34,795 nt of DNA from an uncultured Porphyromonadaceae bacterium (GCA_947174235.1 CAMWID010000037.1:1-34795); one strand, 5' to 3'; numbered from the stretch's first letter, positions 21,645 through 30,286 are shown. The notes: generated by a model not told the origin, from the letters alone. Program-made: numbers and translations.

Positions 21645-22825
21645 ATTATCAAGAAGTAAAGCGCAATCAGTTTGAAAGTGACCTTGCTTATGATAAACGC
21701 AAAGGTTATGTCCTTCAATACATGCTTCCTCGTATGGAAGTAAACGATAAAGCGGTTCCTGCAAAAATGAGGAATGCTGTTGACGTGTCTCCTGAAGTCA
21801 TGTCTGATGTGGTAGGATTTTGGAGAGGAATCCTCAACTCACATACAGATCTGCTCAATATGGATTATTTCTCCATTTACAATGCAGTGGAGCAAGACAA
21901 ATCGAAGTTGAAATACTATATCCCGGACAGCTTCTTCTATGCCTTCATTGATGAATGGCTCACACATCCCAAGCGATCCACTGCGGTTGATGATAAGCAA
22001 CTTTACAAATATCTCTATGCCGGAGTCAAAACCACAGAAGTTGTGGCAAGAAAGGTGGGAGATTGTTTCTTTGACTCAGATTTCAACAAGATAGGAGTCG
22101 AAGATTTTATCGAACTTTGTCGTGAAGAAGGAGAAGTTGTCGTGAAAGCGTCTATCTCTTCTTACGGAGGACATGCAGTTAAGTTCTGGGATGCCAAGAA
22201 AGAGAATCCTGAGCAATTGCTTGCATATGTCAACAAGCCGCCGTACTTCTACACTCAACCTTACGGAACTGAATATGTGATTGAGAAAGTTGTCAAACAA
22301 CATCCGGAAATGGCAAAGTTCAACACATCGTCCATCAACACAATCCGAATCATGACGATGATATATGATGGCAAGTTTATACCTCTTTCTTCTGTTCTTA
22401 GAATGGGAGTCAATTGGAGTAGAGTTGACAATTGTAGCAGCGGAGGTATCGTTGTCGGAATTGATCAGGAGAGCGGCACTACAAAGACCCTCGCATATAA
22501 TGCAAATGGAGACAAGTTTACTGTCCATCCACAGTCAGGAGATTTCAGTTATCGAGACATCCCTTCATGGGATAAAGTCCTTGATGTTGTTGAAAAGCTC
22601 GCTTGGAGATTCTCCGGTATCTCGCAACTCATATCATGGGATATTGCCATTGATGAAATGGGAGAGCCAGTTGTGATAGAGATGAATATTTCATATGGAG
22701 AACTTGATTTTCACCAATATTGCAATGGACCCATCTTTGGAGAATTGACATCAGAGATTTTGAAAAAGTTTAAATACAAGAGTTATTCCTATAATGCATT
22801 TATTGGCAATATCGGGATATATTGA
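21641..22825 (+). CDS. sugar-transfer-associated ATP-grasp enzyme
   Basis: 394 aa. N-terminal helical domain of about 120 residues, then an ATP-grasp core: VVVKASISSYGGHAVKFW, the family signature FNTSSINTIRIMT, LRMGVNWSRVDNCSSGGIVVG, and the metal-binding VVIEMNISYGELDFHQ. The ATPgrasp_ST family occurs in capsule and cell-surface glycan loci and is believed to add acidic or amino-acid groups to sugars. Together with glf and the glycosyltransferase it supports a decorated-sugar pathway. It is followed at once by the terminase genes. Confidence 0.88.
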   Translation: MNYQEVKRNQFESDLAYDKRKGYVLQYMLPRMEVNDKAVPAKMRNAVDVSPEVMSDVVGFWRGILNSHTDLLNMDYFSIYNAVEQDKSKLKYYIPDSFFYAFIDEWLTHPKRSTAVDDKQLYKYLYAGVKTTEVVARKVGDCFFDSDFNKIGVEDFIELCREEGEVVVKASISSYGGHAVKFWDAKKENPEQLLAYVNKPPYFYTQPYGTEYVIEKVVKQHPEMAKFNTSSINTIRIMTMIYDGKFIPLSSVLRMGVNWSRVDNCSSGGIVVGIDQESGTTKTLAYNANGDKFTVHPQSGDFSYRDIPSWDKVLDVVEKLAWRFSGISQLISWDIAIDEMGEPVVIEMNISYGELDFHQYCNGPIFGELTSEILKKFKYKSYSYNAFIGNIGIY

Positions 22826-22847
22826 TGCATTTAATTACACAACGACC

Positions 22848-22858
22848 ACTAACTTACA
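22848..22858 (+). promoter_or_regulatory. ACTAACTTACA leader before terminase small subunit
   Basis: Followed by TTTATACTTACATTTAT, a second partial copy, then the ATG at 22876. Confidence 0.55.
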
Positions 22859-22875
22859 TTTATACTTACATTTAT

Positions 22876-23220
22876 ATGGGAAAGATCCAAAGAAAGAAAG
22901 ATTTCCTGAAGCATTTCCGGGAAGGTCGCGGCATCGTTATGTATGCTTGTGAGAAAACCGGAATTTCAAGAGAAACATATCGTCAATGGAAATTGAAAGA
23001 CCCGAAGTTTAAGGCTACATGCGAAGATATTGCAGAAGAGGTTCTTGACGTTGTTGAATCTAAGTTGTTGAGAAAAATCAATGAAGAGGATTTGACAGCC
23101 ATCATCTTCTATCTTAAGACAAAGGGTAAGCATCGTGGCTATGTCGAGAGAGTAGAAAACAACATATCAATGACACCTTTCGAAGATTTGATGATGTCTG
23201 TGACTGATGATGAAGATTAA
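22876..23220 (+). CDS. terminase small subunit
   Basis: 114 aa from MGKIQRKKDFLKHFREG; a reading from 22822 adds an unlikely Thr/Tyr-rich extension over the leader. Helix-turn-helix of the phBC6A51 type: GIVMYACEKTGISRETYRQWKLKDPKF. Then a long helix with EEVLDVVESKLLRKINEED and ISMTPFEDLMM at the end. It recognises phage DNA and loads the large subunit. Overlaps terL by 14 bases. Confidence 0.88.
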   Translation: MGKIQRKKDFLKHFREGRGIVMYACEKTGISRETYRQWKLKDPKFKATCEDIAEEVLDVVESKLLRKINEEDLTAIIFYLKTKGKHRGYVERVENNISMTPFEDLMMSVTDDED

Positions 23221-24724
23221 TCCATCATGGCAAAAGAAACTGAAACTTTGGCGGGAAGACTGGTGTCTTTTCGCCAAAGAGGTTTTGAAGGCACGTCTTG
23301 ATGAAGAGCAGAAAGCAATACTGCGTGCTGTCCAGACTGAGAAGATGGTTGCCGTTGCTTCCGGCACCGCCCGCGGAAAGGACTATATCGCGGCAGTGGC
23401 GGCGATGTGCTTCATGTATCTCACCCCACGTTGGGACAAGCATGGAAATCTTGTCAAGAACACAAAGGTGGCTATGACTGCGCCGACTGACCGACAGGTA
23501 GGGAACATCATGGTTCCGGAAGTGCGAAGGCTATACCGCAATGCCGGATGCTTGCCCGGTCGAATTGTCGGGCATGACATACGAACCAGATATGAGGAAT
23601 GGTTTCTTACAGGATTCAAGGCAGGAGACGACAATCAGGAAGCATGGTCAGGATTCCATGCCGTGAATACAATGTTTGTTGTCACTGAGGCGTCAGGTAT
23701 TTCCCAAACCACATATAATGCCATAGAGGGTAACTTGCAAGGAAATTCCAGGCTCTTGATTGTGTTTAATCCGAATACGCCTGTAGGCTATGCTGCAAAG
23801 GCTATGAAGTCCGGTCGCTTCAAAAAGTTCAGGCTGTCATCACTCAATGCCGAGAATGTTATCAAGAAACAAGAGATAATTCCCGGACAGGTGAATTATG
23901 AATGGGTTAAGGACAAGGTGGAGGCATGGTGCATGCCGATTCAACAGGCTGATTTCAATGAGGGAGATGGTGATTTCAAATGGGAGGGTGGATTATATCG
24001 TCCAAATGACCTGTTCAGAATCAAGGTTCTTGGCATGTTCCCGAAAGTTGCTGAGGACGTACTCATTCCTTATGAATGGCTTGAACTGGCATTCAAACGA
24101 TGGGAGGAACTTAATGCAGAGGGGTTCAAGACTTCCCGGTCATGCAAACTTGGAGTTGATGTCGCCGGCATGGGACGCGACAGTAGTATTCTTGTACCAC
24201 GGTTCGGTAACTGGATCCCGGAAATCATATCCCATCATTCCGGAGGCAGGGCAGACCACATGCATGTGGCAGGGCTGGCGGTACAATATCTGAGACGCAA
24301 AGGTGCCTCCGGATTTATAGACACCATAGGGGAGGGTGCCGGAACATATTCAAGGCTGATAGAGCTTGGATATGACAACGCATTCTCTTGTAAATTCTCA
24401 TATGGAGCGAAAAACCTTAATGATGTCACCGGTCAGTACACGTTCGCCAACATGAGGGCATATCTGTATTGGGCAGTCAGGGATTGGTTGAATCCCAAGA
24501 ACAACAACCTCCCTGCCATACCTCCTAATGAGAAGCTTATGGAAGAGGCAACGGAAATAAAATGGTTCTTCCAAAGCAACGGCTCGATTGCGATTGAAAA
24601 GAAAGATGATATAAAGAAAAGGCTTAAACGTTCTCCTGATACATTTGACGCTCTTGCCAACACATTCTTTCCATATGATTATATTGAATTGACTGAGAAA
24701 GATGTCTTTAATCAATTCTTATAA
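23207..24724 (+). CDS. terminase large subunit
   Basis: 505 aa. ATPase domain with a variant Walker A, SGTARGKDY (Lys58), and Walker B/catalytic FVVTEASGI (Glu161). C-terminal RNase H-like nuclease with GVDVAGMGRDSS (Asp318), FIDTIGEGAG (Asp372) and SPDTFDAL (Asp478/Asp481). Complete motor-nuclease for headful or site-specific packaging. The start could be either of two adjacent ATG codons. It lacks a portal gene directly behind it. Confidence 0.95.
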   Translation: MMKINPSWQKKLKLWREDWCLFAKEVLKARLDEEQKAILRAVQTEKMVAVASGTARGKDYIAAVAAMCFMYLTPRWDKHGNLVKNTKVAMTAPTDRQVGNIMVPEVRRLYRNAGCLPGRIVGHDIRTRYEEWFLTGFKAGDDNQEAWSGFHAVNTMFVVTEASGISQTTYNAIEGNLQGNSRLLIVFNPNTPVGYAAKAMKSGRFKKFRLSSLNAENVIKKQEIIPGQVNYEWVKDKVEAWCMPIQQADFNEGDGDFKWEGGLYRPNDLFRIKVLGMFPKVAEDVLIPYEWLELAFKRWEELNAEGFKTSRSCKLGVDVAGMGRDSSILVPRFGNWIPEIISHHSGGRADHMHVAGLAVQYLRRKGASGFIDTIGEGAGTYSRLIELGYDNAFSCKFSYGAKNLNDVTGQYTFANMRAYLYWAVRDWLNPKNNNLPAIPPNEKLMEEATEIKWFFQSNGSIAIEKKDDIKKRLKRSPDTFDALANTFFPYDYIELTEKDVFNQFL

Positions 24725-24739
24725 TCTTATATTCCGGCA

Positions 24740-24772
24740 AATGCGTCTAATAAGACGGATATAAGACGCATT
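24740..24772 (+). promoter_or_regulatory. hairpin after terminase
   Basis: Perfect 9-bp arms AATGCGTCT / AGACGCATT with a 15-base loop; no T run on either strand. May be a factor-dependent terminator or an mRNA 3' end. Confidence 0.45.
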
Positions 24773-24850
24773 CACAGACTCTAAAGATTTATTTAATCTA
24801 TTCCATATTCATAACAAATAATTGGATATAAGCGATTTTTATAGATAAAA

Positions 24851-24884
24851 GTATTTGAAATATAAATATGTTTCATTAACTTTG
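24851..24884 (+). promoter_or_regulatory. virion-operon promoter with the 19-bp palindrome
   Basis: GTATTTGAAATATAAATAT (24851-24869) over the -33 TTTG (24854-24857); 19-base spacer; -7 TAACTTTG (24877-24884). Leader of about 90 bases to the scaffold gene. Confidence 0.8.
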
Positions 24885-24951
24885 CATCATGACATCATTT
24901 GAGAAATGGTGTTAAATAGAGAAGAAAAGATTTGATTGTGGTTTTATGACC

Positions 24952-24962
24952 ACTAACTTACA
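24952..24962 (+). promoter_or_regulatory. ACTAACTTACA leader before scaffold
   Basis: Eighteen bases before ATG 24981, followed by T8. Same motif as before the decoration protein gene. Confidence 0.55.
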
Positions 24963-24980
24963 ATTTTTTTTCATTGCGCG

Positions 24981-25658
24981 ATGAATAAAAGACAACAAAA
25001 AGTGATGTCAATGTTGAAACCGAAAGTGAAGGCGTTCGGGTTCAACCAGAAGGAACTAAAGGGTCTCGCCGCCAAGATTGCCGAGAACCTTACTTCCGAA
25101 GAAGATGCCTCAGAAGAGGATGTAGACGCTGAGATAGAAGCAGCCATCAAAGCGGCTCTCCCAGTCCTTGAACTCGGTCGGTCATACGCGAACCGCGTTA
25201 TAAATGACTCCAAGAACGTGAATGAGGACGATGACGAGGATGACGAAGAACCGGAATCCAAGTCGAACAAATCCACCAAAACCAAGCAGAAGAAATCAGG
25301 CGATGAACCCGAATGGTTCAAAAACTACCGTGAGTCTATGGAGAAGAAGTTTGCAGCCCTCCAAGGTGAGCGTATTGCTGACACCCGCAAGGCGAAACTT
25401 GAAAAACTTCTCAAAGACACCGGAACATTCGGAACCCGCACTCTCAAATCATTTGCCAAAATGAAGTTTGAGAATGACGAGGATTTTGACGGGTTCTTCT
25501 CAGAAGTTGAAGAGGATTTGAAATCCCTCAATCAGGAACGTGCCAACGCTGGACTCGAAAAGCTCGGTGCCCCGGCTATCGGAGGCGGTCCCGGAAAGAA
25601 GGAAGAGAAAACAGAAGTTTTATCTGAAGATGAAATCAAGGCTATCGCCAAGATGTAA
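24981..25658 (+). CDS. capsid scaffolding protein
   Basis: 225 aa, charged, low-complexity, helical: a Glu/Asp-rich stretch (about 77-95) followed by a Lys-rich one, then coiled-coil-like segments and a GAPAIGGGPGKKEEK tail. Composition, size and the position two genes before the capsid protein fit a scaffold. No protease signature is visible. Expected to leave the procapsid before DNA enters. Confidence 0.75.
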   Translation: MNKRQQKVMSMLKPKVKAFGFNQKELKGLAAKIAENLTSEEDASEEDVDAEIEAAIKAALPVLELGRSYANRVINDSKNVNEDDDEDDEEPESKSNKSTKTKQKKSGDEPEWFKNYRESMEKKFAALQGERIADTRKAKLEKLLKDTGTFGTRTLKSFAKMKFENDEDFDGFFSEVEEDLKSLNQERANAGLEKLGAPAIGGGPGKKEEKTEVLSEDEIKAIAKM

Positions 25659-25669
25659 TTTTCACAAAC

Positions 25670-25680
25670 ACTAACTTACA
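25670..25680 (+). promoter_or_regulatory. ACTAACTTACA leader before decoration protein
   Basis: Directly abuts ATG 25681. Clearest copy of the virion leader motif. Confidence 0.6.
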
Positions 25681-26079
25681 ATGGGAGCAATCGCAGAAAT
25701 GACCCAACAGGGCGATGTATTCTCTGACGGTATGGATGCTGTCGTTATCCGTCAAAGAGGTTCATGCCTTATCGGCGGCAAGACCCTTGACATGACCGGA
25801 TTCCCTTACAAACATGTCAAGGCTGGTCATATCATAATCCACGAGACAGCTTCAGACACTTACAAACCACTCGGAGTAAAGGACGGTGCATACGTGGCAC
25901 TTCCGGCAGGACACACATACGAAGGTGTCGTATTGGCTTCTAAGCCTGCTGACATGGCTATAGTATCAGTGATGTACTCAGGCGAGGTTAACGATGAAGC
26001 GTCACCTTATCCTGTAACCGATGCAATCAAGACAGCACTTAAGACCGCATTCCCGGATCTTTATTTCAAACACGATTAA
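25681..26079 (+). CDS. head decoration protein (probable)
   Basis: 132 aa, beta-rich, with GDVFSDGMDAVVIRQRG at the front and VALPAGHTYEGVVLASKPADMAIVSVMYSGEVND later, as in small head-fiber or decoration proteins encoded just upstream of the major capsid gene. It could instead be a capsid-maturation factor. Leader ACTAACTTACA touches the start codon. Confidence 0.6.
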   Translation: MGAIAEMTQQGDVFSDGMDAVVIRQRGSCLIGGKTLDMTGFPYKHVKAGHIIIHETASDTYKPLGVKDGAYVALPAGHTYEGVVLASKPADMAIVSVMYSGEVNDEASPYPVTDAIKTALKTAFPDLYFKHD

Positions 26080-26090
26080 ATTAATTTACA

Positions 26091-27443
26091 ATGCCACAGC
26101 CTTCAATTTTTCAGAATCTCATCGAGCAGTTCATGCCGAGGCTTGGTCTTTACGTAAACGAAAAGGTCAACGGAAAGAATGAGCGTGAGCGCACATATCT
26201 TCACAAGCAGCGTCTTACAAAGATATATTCACCTGACCAGAAATGGGAAGGCACTTCTGCCAACACTCGCTATGTGAAAGCGGATTATGTCGCTCTTGAT
26301 TCTCCTCTTCCTCTCAAACGTAGAGGTCAGATCACATCATCCAACGGCAAACTCCCCAAGGTGGGTATCCGCAAGGTGATGAACGAGAATGATATCAACA
26401 ATATCAACATCATGAACTCTCAGCTTTCACAACTTGAAAATGGGAGCGAAGCGTATAAGACAAAGAAACGTCAGATCATCAAGAAACTTGCTGATGACCC
26501 CACAACATGTGCAATCGGTATTGACGAGCAGAACGAGTTCACCTATCTATATGGTATTTCCAACGGCATAGTCCTCGTTCAGGCTGACCAGAACGACACA
26601 CAGAATGTCGGTATCGGTATGCGCGTTGACTATGGTTATAAGGATTCCAACATCTTCCGCACAGCCGTAGTTGATACCTGTGACGCAGACGATATTCAGA
26701 ACGTGGTGGATGCTGCCAACGCAGCCGGAAACACCATTGCCGTTGCCATGATTTCCAAATATCGTCTCGACAAGATTCGCAAGACCCGTTGGGCTAAGGA
26801 ACTTGCCGCAGACTATCAGGAGAAAGTATATGACAACGACAGCAAGCTTCCTGTTCCCTCTGTCAAGACTTTCACAGATGCATTCGAGAATGAATATGGC
26901 TTCAACTTCATTATTGTAAACCGTACTGTCCTTTGCGAGAAGAACGGCAAAGATGTTCCGGTGAAGCCTTTCAATCAGGATCGTATCATTTTCCTTCCTA
27001 ACTCAGATACTGACGGATCATTGGTTCACGGTACACTTGCCGAAATGACCAATCCGGCAGAGAATGTTAATTACTCTACACTCGAAGAGTATAAGCTCAT
27101 CTCTCGTCTTCGCGTGACTGAGCCTACATTCGAAGAGATTACCAAGGGTCAGGCGATGGTTCTTCCGGTAATCGAGGATGTAGATGGTATCTATGTTCTT
27201 GACTTCTCCAAGTCTGTAGAGCTTGACGCTGCTGACGAACCGGAGGAAGCTCAGGTTGATGAGAGTATCACCATCAACGGCACCGCATATCAGAAGGAAG
27301 CTGTAATCAGCGCGCTCAAGAATCTTGGTTCTGACGTGAGATCCAATGCGAAGGATGAGACTGTCATTCGGAAGATAAATGAGCTAAGCGATGAAGACAA
27401 CGCAATTCTGATGGATGCCATCAAGGATTCAAAAACGGTATGA
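26091..27443 (+). CDS. major capsid protein (E-type)
   Basis: 450 aa. Best fit to the phage major capsid protein E family: an N-terminal arm with MPRLGLYVNEKVNGKNERERTYLHK, a conserved ADYVALDSPLPLKRRGQI, a central KLPVPSVKTFTDAFENEYG segment, and FNQDRIIFLPNSDTDG with EYKLISRLRVTEPTFEEI near the end. The last 70 residues (after DEPEEAQVDES) are an extra acidic linker and helical domain. Strong leader TTAATTTACA before the ATG fits a very highly made protein. Confidence 0.88.
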   Translation: MPQPSIFQNLIEQFMPRLGLYVNEKVNGKNERERTYLHKQRLTKIYSPDQKWEGTSANTRYVKADYVALDSPLPLKRRGQITSSNGKLPKVGIRKVMNENDINNINIMNSQLSQLENGSEAYKTKKRQIIKKLADDPTTCAIGIDEQNEFTYLYGISNGIVLVQADQNDTQNVGIGMRVDYGYKDSNIFRTAVVDTCDADDIQNVVDAANAAGNTIAVAMISKYRLDKIRKTRWAKELAADYQEKVYDNDSKLPVPSVKTFTDAFENEYGFNFIIVNRTVLCEKNGKDVPVKPFNQDRIIFLPNSDTDGSLVHGTLAEMTNPAENVNYSTLEEYKLISRLRVTEPTFEEITKGQAMVLPVIEDVDGIYVLDFSKSVELDAADEPEEAQVDESITINGTAYQKEAVISALKNLGSDVRSNAKDETVIRKINELSDEDNAILMDAIKDSKTV

Positions 27444-27454
27444 ACCGGTAAGGC

Positions 27455-27775
27455 ATGAGGACAATCGCGCAGGCTCTTAAAGATGAGACCCATTACCCTC
27501 TGAGTAATGGCAAAATCTTGAACATACTTCTTGCAAGAGGTCTTGACGGTGATGAGGAGATCACTCCGGAGATCATAAACTCAGACAGCTTCAAAGGAGC
27601 GACGGCGGATTGTCTGTATTCCCTTGTCGAGGCGGTTAACTTTTCAGAATCGGATATTTCAATATCCCTCCCCGACAGAGACCTTATCCTTAAAAAGGCA
27701 AACTCCATATATGTCTCCATAGGAGAGGAGCCGATAGAACTTGACCAGCCAAAGGTTTATGTCGGGTGGAACTGA
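27455..27775 (+). CDS. head-tail connector protein
   Basis: 106 aa, all-helical (RTIAQALKDETHYPLSNGKIL, then FKGATADCLYSLVEAVNF, LILKKANSIY), resembling gp15-type adaptor proteins of Bacteroidales phages that sit below the portal. The assignment rests on fold pattern and position right after the capsid gene. Confidence 0.65.
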   Translation: MRTIAQALKDETHYPLSNGKILNILLARGLDGDEEITPEIINSDSFKGATADCLYSLVEAVNFSESDISISLPDRDLILKKANSIYVSIGEEPIELDQPKVYVGWN

Positions 27776-27829
27776 AACCTCTGTCGGTTTTAATTACAGG
27801 TAAAATCTCTTTCATATTTAGGTTCTTTA

Positions 27830-28156
27830 ATGTCAGTCATCAATCCTATACCACACACGTTATCGTACCTTGTAGTCTCCGACGGCTACGAGGACGATAA
27901 CGGTGACTGGCATAAAGGGACATCCGGATGGAGCGATCCCATGGAGTGCCATGCTGTTCCAGCCGGGCAAGCCAATGAGATAACTTTCGCCGACGGTACG
28001 ACCGGTACCTACACCTATACTGTAGGGAGGCTTGATCCGGATTGCCGCGAGTTTCAAATCGGCGAGAAAGTGAGATTGAATGTATGCGGAATCGAGAGGG
28101 AGTTTCAGGTCAAAGGGTTCCACCGCTATCAATTGCAATCCAAGATATGGGTATAA
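27830..28156 (+). CDS. head-closure protein
   Basis: 108 aa, beta-barrel-like: INPIPHTLSYLVVSDGYEDD, PMECHAVPAGQANEITFADG, and FQIGEKVRLNVCGIEREFQV. Matches gp16-type stoppers by size, strand content and order. Overlaps the next gene by 10 bases. Confidence 0.65.
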   Translation: MSVINPIPHTLSYLVVSDGYEDDNGDWHKGTSGWSDPMECHAVPAGQANEITFADGTTGTYTYTVGRLDPDCREFQIGEKVRLNVCGIEREFQVKGFHRYQLQSKIWV

Positions 28157-28641
28157 GCGCACAGTTTTCCACCAAGGCTCTTGACGAACTTCTTAAAGAG
28201 GTTCCTGAGATACTTGCAGGAGAGATTATCAGGGCGTTAAGCTATCTCGGAGAGCAGAGCATAAAGCGCATCCGTGACCGCTCAGCAAAAGAAAGTTGGA
28301 TTGACCAGACAGGCAATCTGAGAAGTTCTATCGGATATGCCATCTATGACTATGGCAGGATTCTTATGGAATCAGCCTTTGAACAGGTCAAAGAAGGCAT
28401 GGAGGGTAGAGCCGCCGGGAAGAGAATCATTGATGAACTTGCCACGAGATATTCCCAGACATATGCCCTGGTTGTGGTAGCCGGGATGAAGTATGCCGAA
28501 TATGTTGAGGCTATGGAGACAAAAGATGTGCTCGCTTCAACAGAGCTATGGGCTAAGAGCAAAGTCGAGGAATATTTGCACAAGGCTTTGGAGAGGGCAT
28601 CTGATAAGATTCTACTTAAACAGCGACAGCTTGGATTATGA
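28147..28641 (+). CDS. HK97 gp10-like neck/minor tail protein
   Basis: 164 aa from MGISAQFSTKALDELLKEV; a longer ORF starts inside the previous gene. WIDQTGNLRSSIGYAIYDYG is the T-G-N-L-R-x-S signature of the HK97-gp10 family, followed by YSQTYALVVVAGMKYAEYVE. Acts at the head-tail joint. Coupled to the next gene by ATGA. Confidence 0.8.
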   Translation: MGISAQFSTKALDELLKEVPEILAGEIIRALSYLGEQSIKRIRDRSAKESWIDQTGNLRSSIGYAIYDYGRILMESAFEQVKEGMEGRAAGKRIIDELATRYSQTYALVVVAGMKYAEYVEAMETKDVLASTELWAKSKVEEYLHKALERASDKILLKQRQLGL

Positions 28642-29039
28642 AAACAGATATAGACATAAAGGATGATGTGTTTCGTCATATCAAGGGTTCGGACTTCGAG
28701 TCAATGGTGTCAGGCAAATTAAGCAAGACACTTAGACCTTCAAAATCTGACAATGAGGATATAGTTATATCCATGCTCACTAATGTCAATACCGACATAC
28801 AGCAGGCTTTTGTCAATGTCAATATCTATGTTCCCGACATACTCCGCGATGACCAGTATGAAGAGGATTCCATAAGACTGCGGGAGTTATGCAACGCTTC
28901 CAAAGAGCTTCTTGAAGTAGGGAGGGGGGAAGGTTACCGCTTCACGCTTGAAGAACAAAGAGTAATGGAAGTGGAAGGGAAGAACGAGCACTTTATCAAC
29001 AATAAGTTATTGTATCACTATTGTAAAGATAAATACTAA
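28638..29039 (+). CDS. tail terminator/completion protein
   Basis: 133 aa: NVNIYVPDILRDDQYEED and a LEEQRVMEVEGKNEHFINNKLLYHY close, as in gp17-like tail-completion proteins that cap the tail tube. Position between gp10-like and tube genes fits. Confidence 0.65.
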   Translation: MKTDIDIKDDVFRHIKGSDFESMVSGKLSKTLRPSKSDNEDIVISMLTNVNTDIQQAFVNVNIYVPDILRDDQYEEDSIRLRELCNASKELLEVGRGEGYRFTLEEQRVMEVEGKNEHFINNKLLYHYCKDKY

Positions 29040-29041
29040 AT

Positions 29042-29545
29042 ATGAAACAGTTAATGTGGGGCGAGGCTCTTGCTGCCATAGCCAGACAGAAAACAGACGG
29101 AAGCTATGATGAATTTAAGAAACTTCCGAAATGTGTTGAGAATGCCTTAAACCTCACCACTACCAAGGGTGAGAAGAAAGAAGCAAAAGTTGAGGGTGGC
29201 GGTATTGAGGCGGTCAAATATGCCCACAACGCCTATGCCCTTGCAATGTCTTTCCGCAGGGGCGTTGTAAAGGGTAAGCCCGTAACATTCCCGTTTGAGG
29301 AACTTGACGGGGTGGTTGACGGCATATATGCTCTTCGTGTTCAACCAGAGGACAAGACTTCTGGCGGTCTCAGCGTCATGGAGGTTGTGATTTCTACTGA
29401 AGACACCTATACCACAGCGGACGGTGCGATTAAGGTTGTCACCTTTGACTTCATCAAGCCTGAGGAGAATGAAGACGGCAGTCAGAACCCTACCATCAAT
29501 TGGGATCCGATTCCGGATCTTCTGGCTGCGATAACAAAAGAATGA
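29042..29545 (+). CDS. major tail tube protein
   Basis: 167 aa, beta-rich: YAHNAYALAMSFRRGVVKGK, FEELDGVVDGIYALRVQP, VMEVVISTEDTYTTADGAIK, then INWDPIPDLL. Typical siphovirus tube protein by size and placement before the chaperone and tape measure. Confidence 0.75.
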   Translation: MKQLMWGEALAAIARQKTDGSYDEFKKLPKCVENALNLTTTKGEKKEAKVEGGGIEAVKYAHNAYALAMSFRRGVVKGKPVTFPFEELDGVVDGIYALRVQPEDKTSGGLSVMEVVISTEDTYTTADGAIKVVTFDFIKPEENEDGSQNPTINWDPIPDLLAAITKE

Positions 29546-29569
29546 TGACCTGTCTTGCCTGATTCAGTC

Positions 29570-30286
29570 ATGATTCTTACGAAAGACAATTTGAATGAAG
29601 CTCTTGCGGATGCGGTCATGGATCGCCCGCGAGAGTTCTTCATTGACAAACGGAGATTCTGCCTCTGGTCACCATCTCTTGGCATGTCAATGATGTTAGA
29701 GGGTCATATTGCCAATCTTGGTGTAAATCCGGAAATGATGATAAGGAATCACTCTTTTGAAGCCTTGAGAATTGCTGTTGAAAAACGCAATGTCATCTGC
29801 GATATTCTCGCGATCCTTTCATTCAGGGATTTTTCTCAGTTAAGCGATTCAAGAACACTCGCAAAAAGAGCAGAATATTTCTGCAATCATTTATCTGATG
29901 AAGATCTGGCACAACTGATACTGATGATTTTAAGCGAACCGCGAATTGATGATTACATATCATTGTCCGGTCTTGCAGATGATCAGAAAGACCAATCTCG
30001 TATTGCAGAGATAAAGAATAATGGAAGTCACAACCGTACTTTCGGAGGTCACACAATCTATGGTCTATTGATTGATGCGGCGTGTAAAGCGTACGGTTGG
30101 ACTAAGCAATATGTTGTATGGGGGATTGACCTTGTAAGCCTTCGTATGATGCTTGCTGATTCTGTTTGCTCAGTTTATCTTTCAGATGAAGAAATCAAGC
30201 AATTTGGAGGCGATGTCTCCAGGAAGGACCAACGAGGTATGACAAAGGAAGATTTTTTATTGCTAAGAAATGAATTCAAAGATTAA
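29570..30286 (+). CDS. tail assembly chaperone (probable)
   Basis: 238 aa from ATG 29570; a TTG 15 bases earlier is possible. Helical; contains GGHTIYGLLIDAACKAYGWTKQYVVWGI followed by LVSLRMMLADSV. The Y-G-W-x-x-x-Y-V helix followed by an L-x-L-M-L-A-D segment is recurrent in proteins between tube and tape-measure genes of Bacteroidales phages. No slippery -1 site leading into a second frame was found at its end. Confidence 0.65.
   Translation: MILTKDNLNEALADAVMDRPREFFIDKRRFCLWSPSLGMSMMLEGHIANLGVNPEMMIRNHSFEALRIAVEKRNVICDILAILSFRDFSQLSDSRTLAKRAEYFCNHLSDEDLAQLILMILSEPRIDDYISLSGLADDQKDQSRIAEIKNNGSHNRTFGGHTIYGLLIDAACKAYGWTKQYVVWGIDLVSLRMMLADSVCSVYLSDEEIKQFGGDVSRKDQRGMTKEDFLLLRNEFKD

Noticed and set aside
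24889..24915. 8-codon leader peptide in the scaffold mRNA (MTSFEKWC)
   Set aside because: Its ATG coincides with the predicted transcription start, so it is unlikely to be translated.
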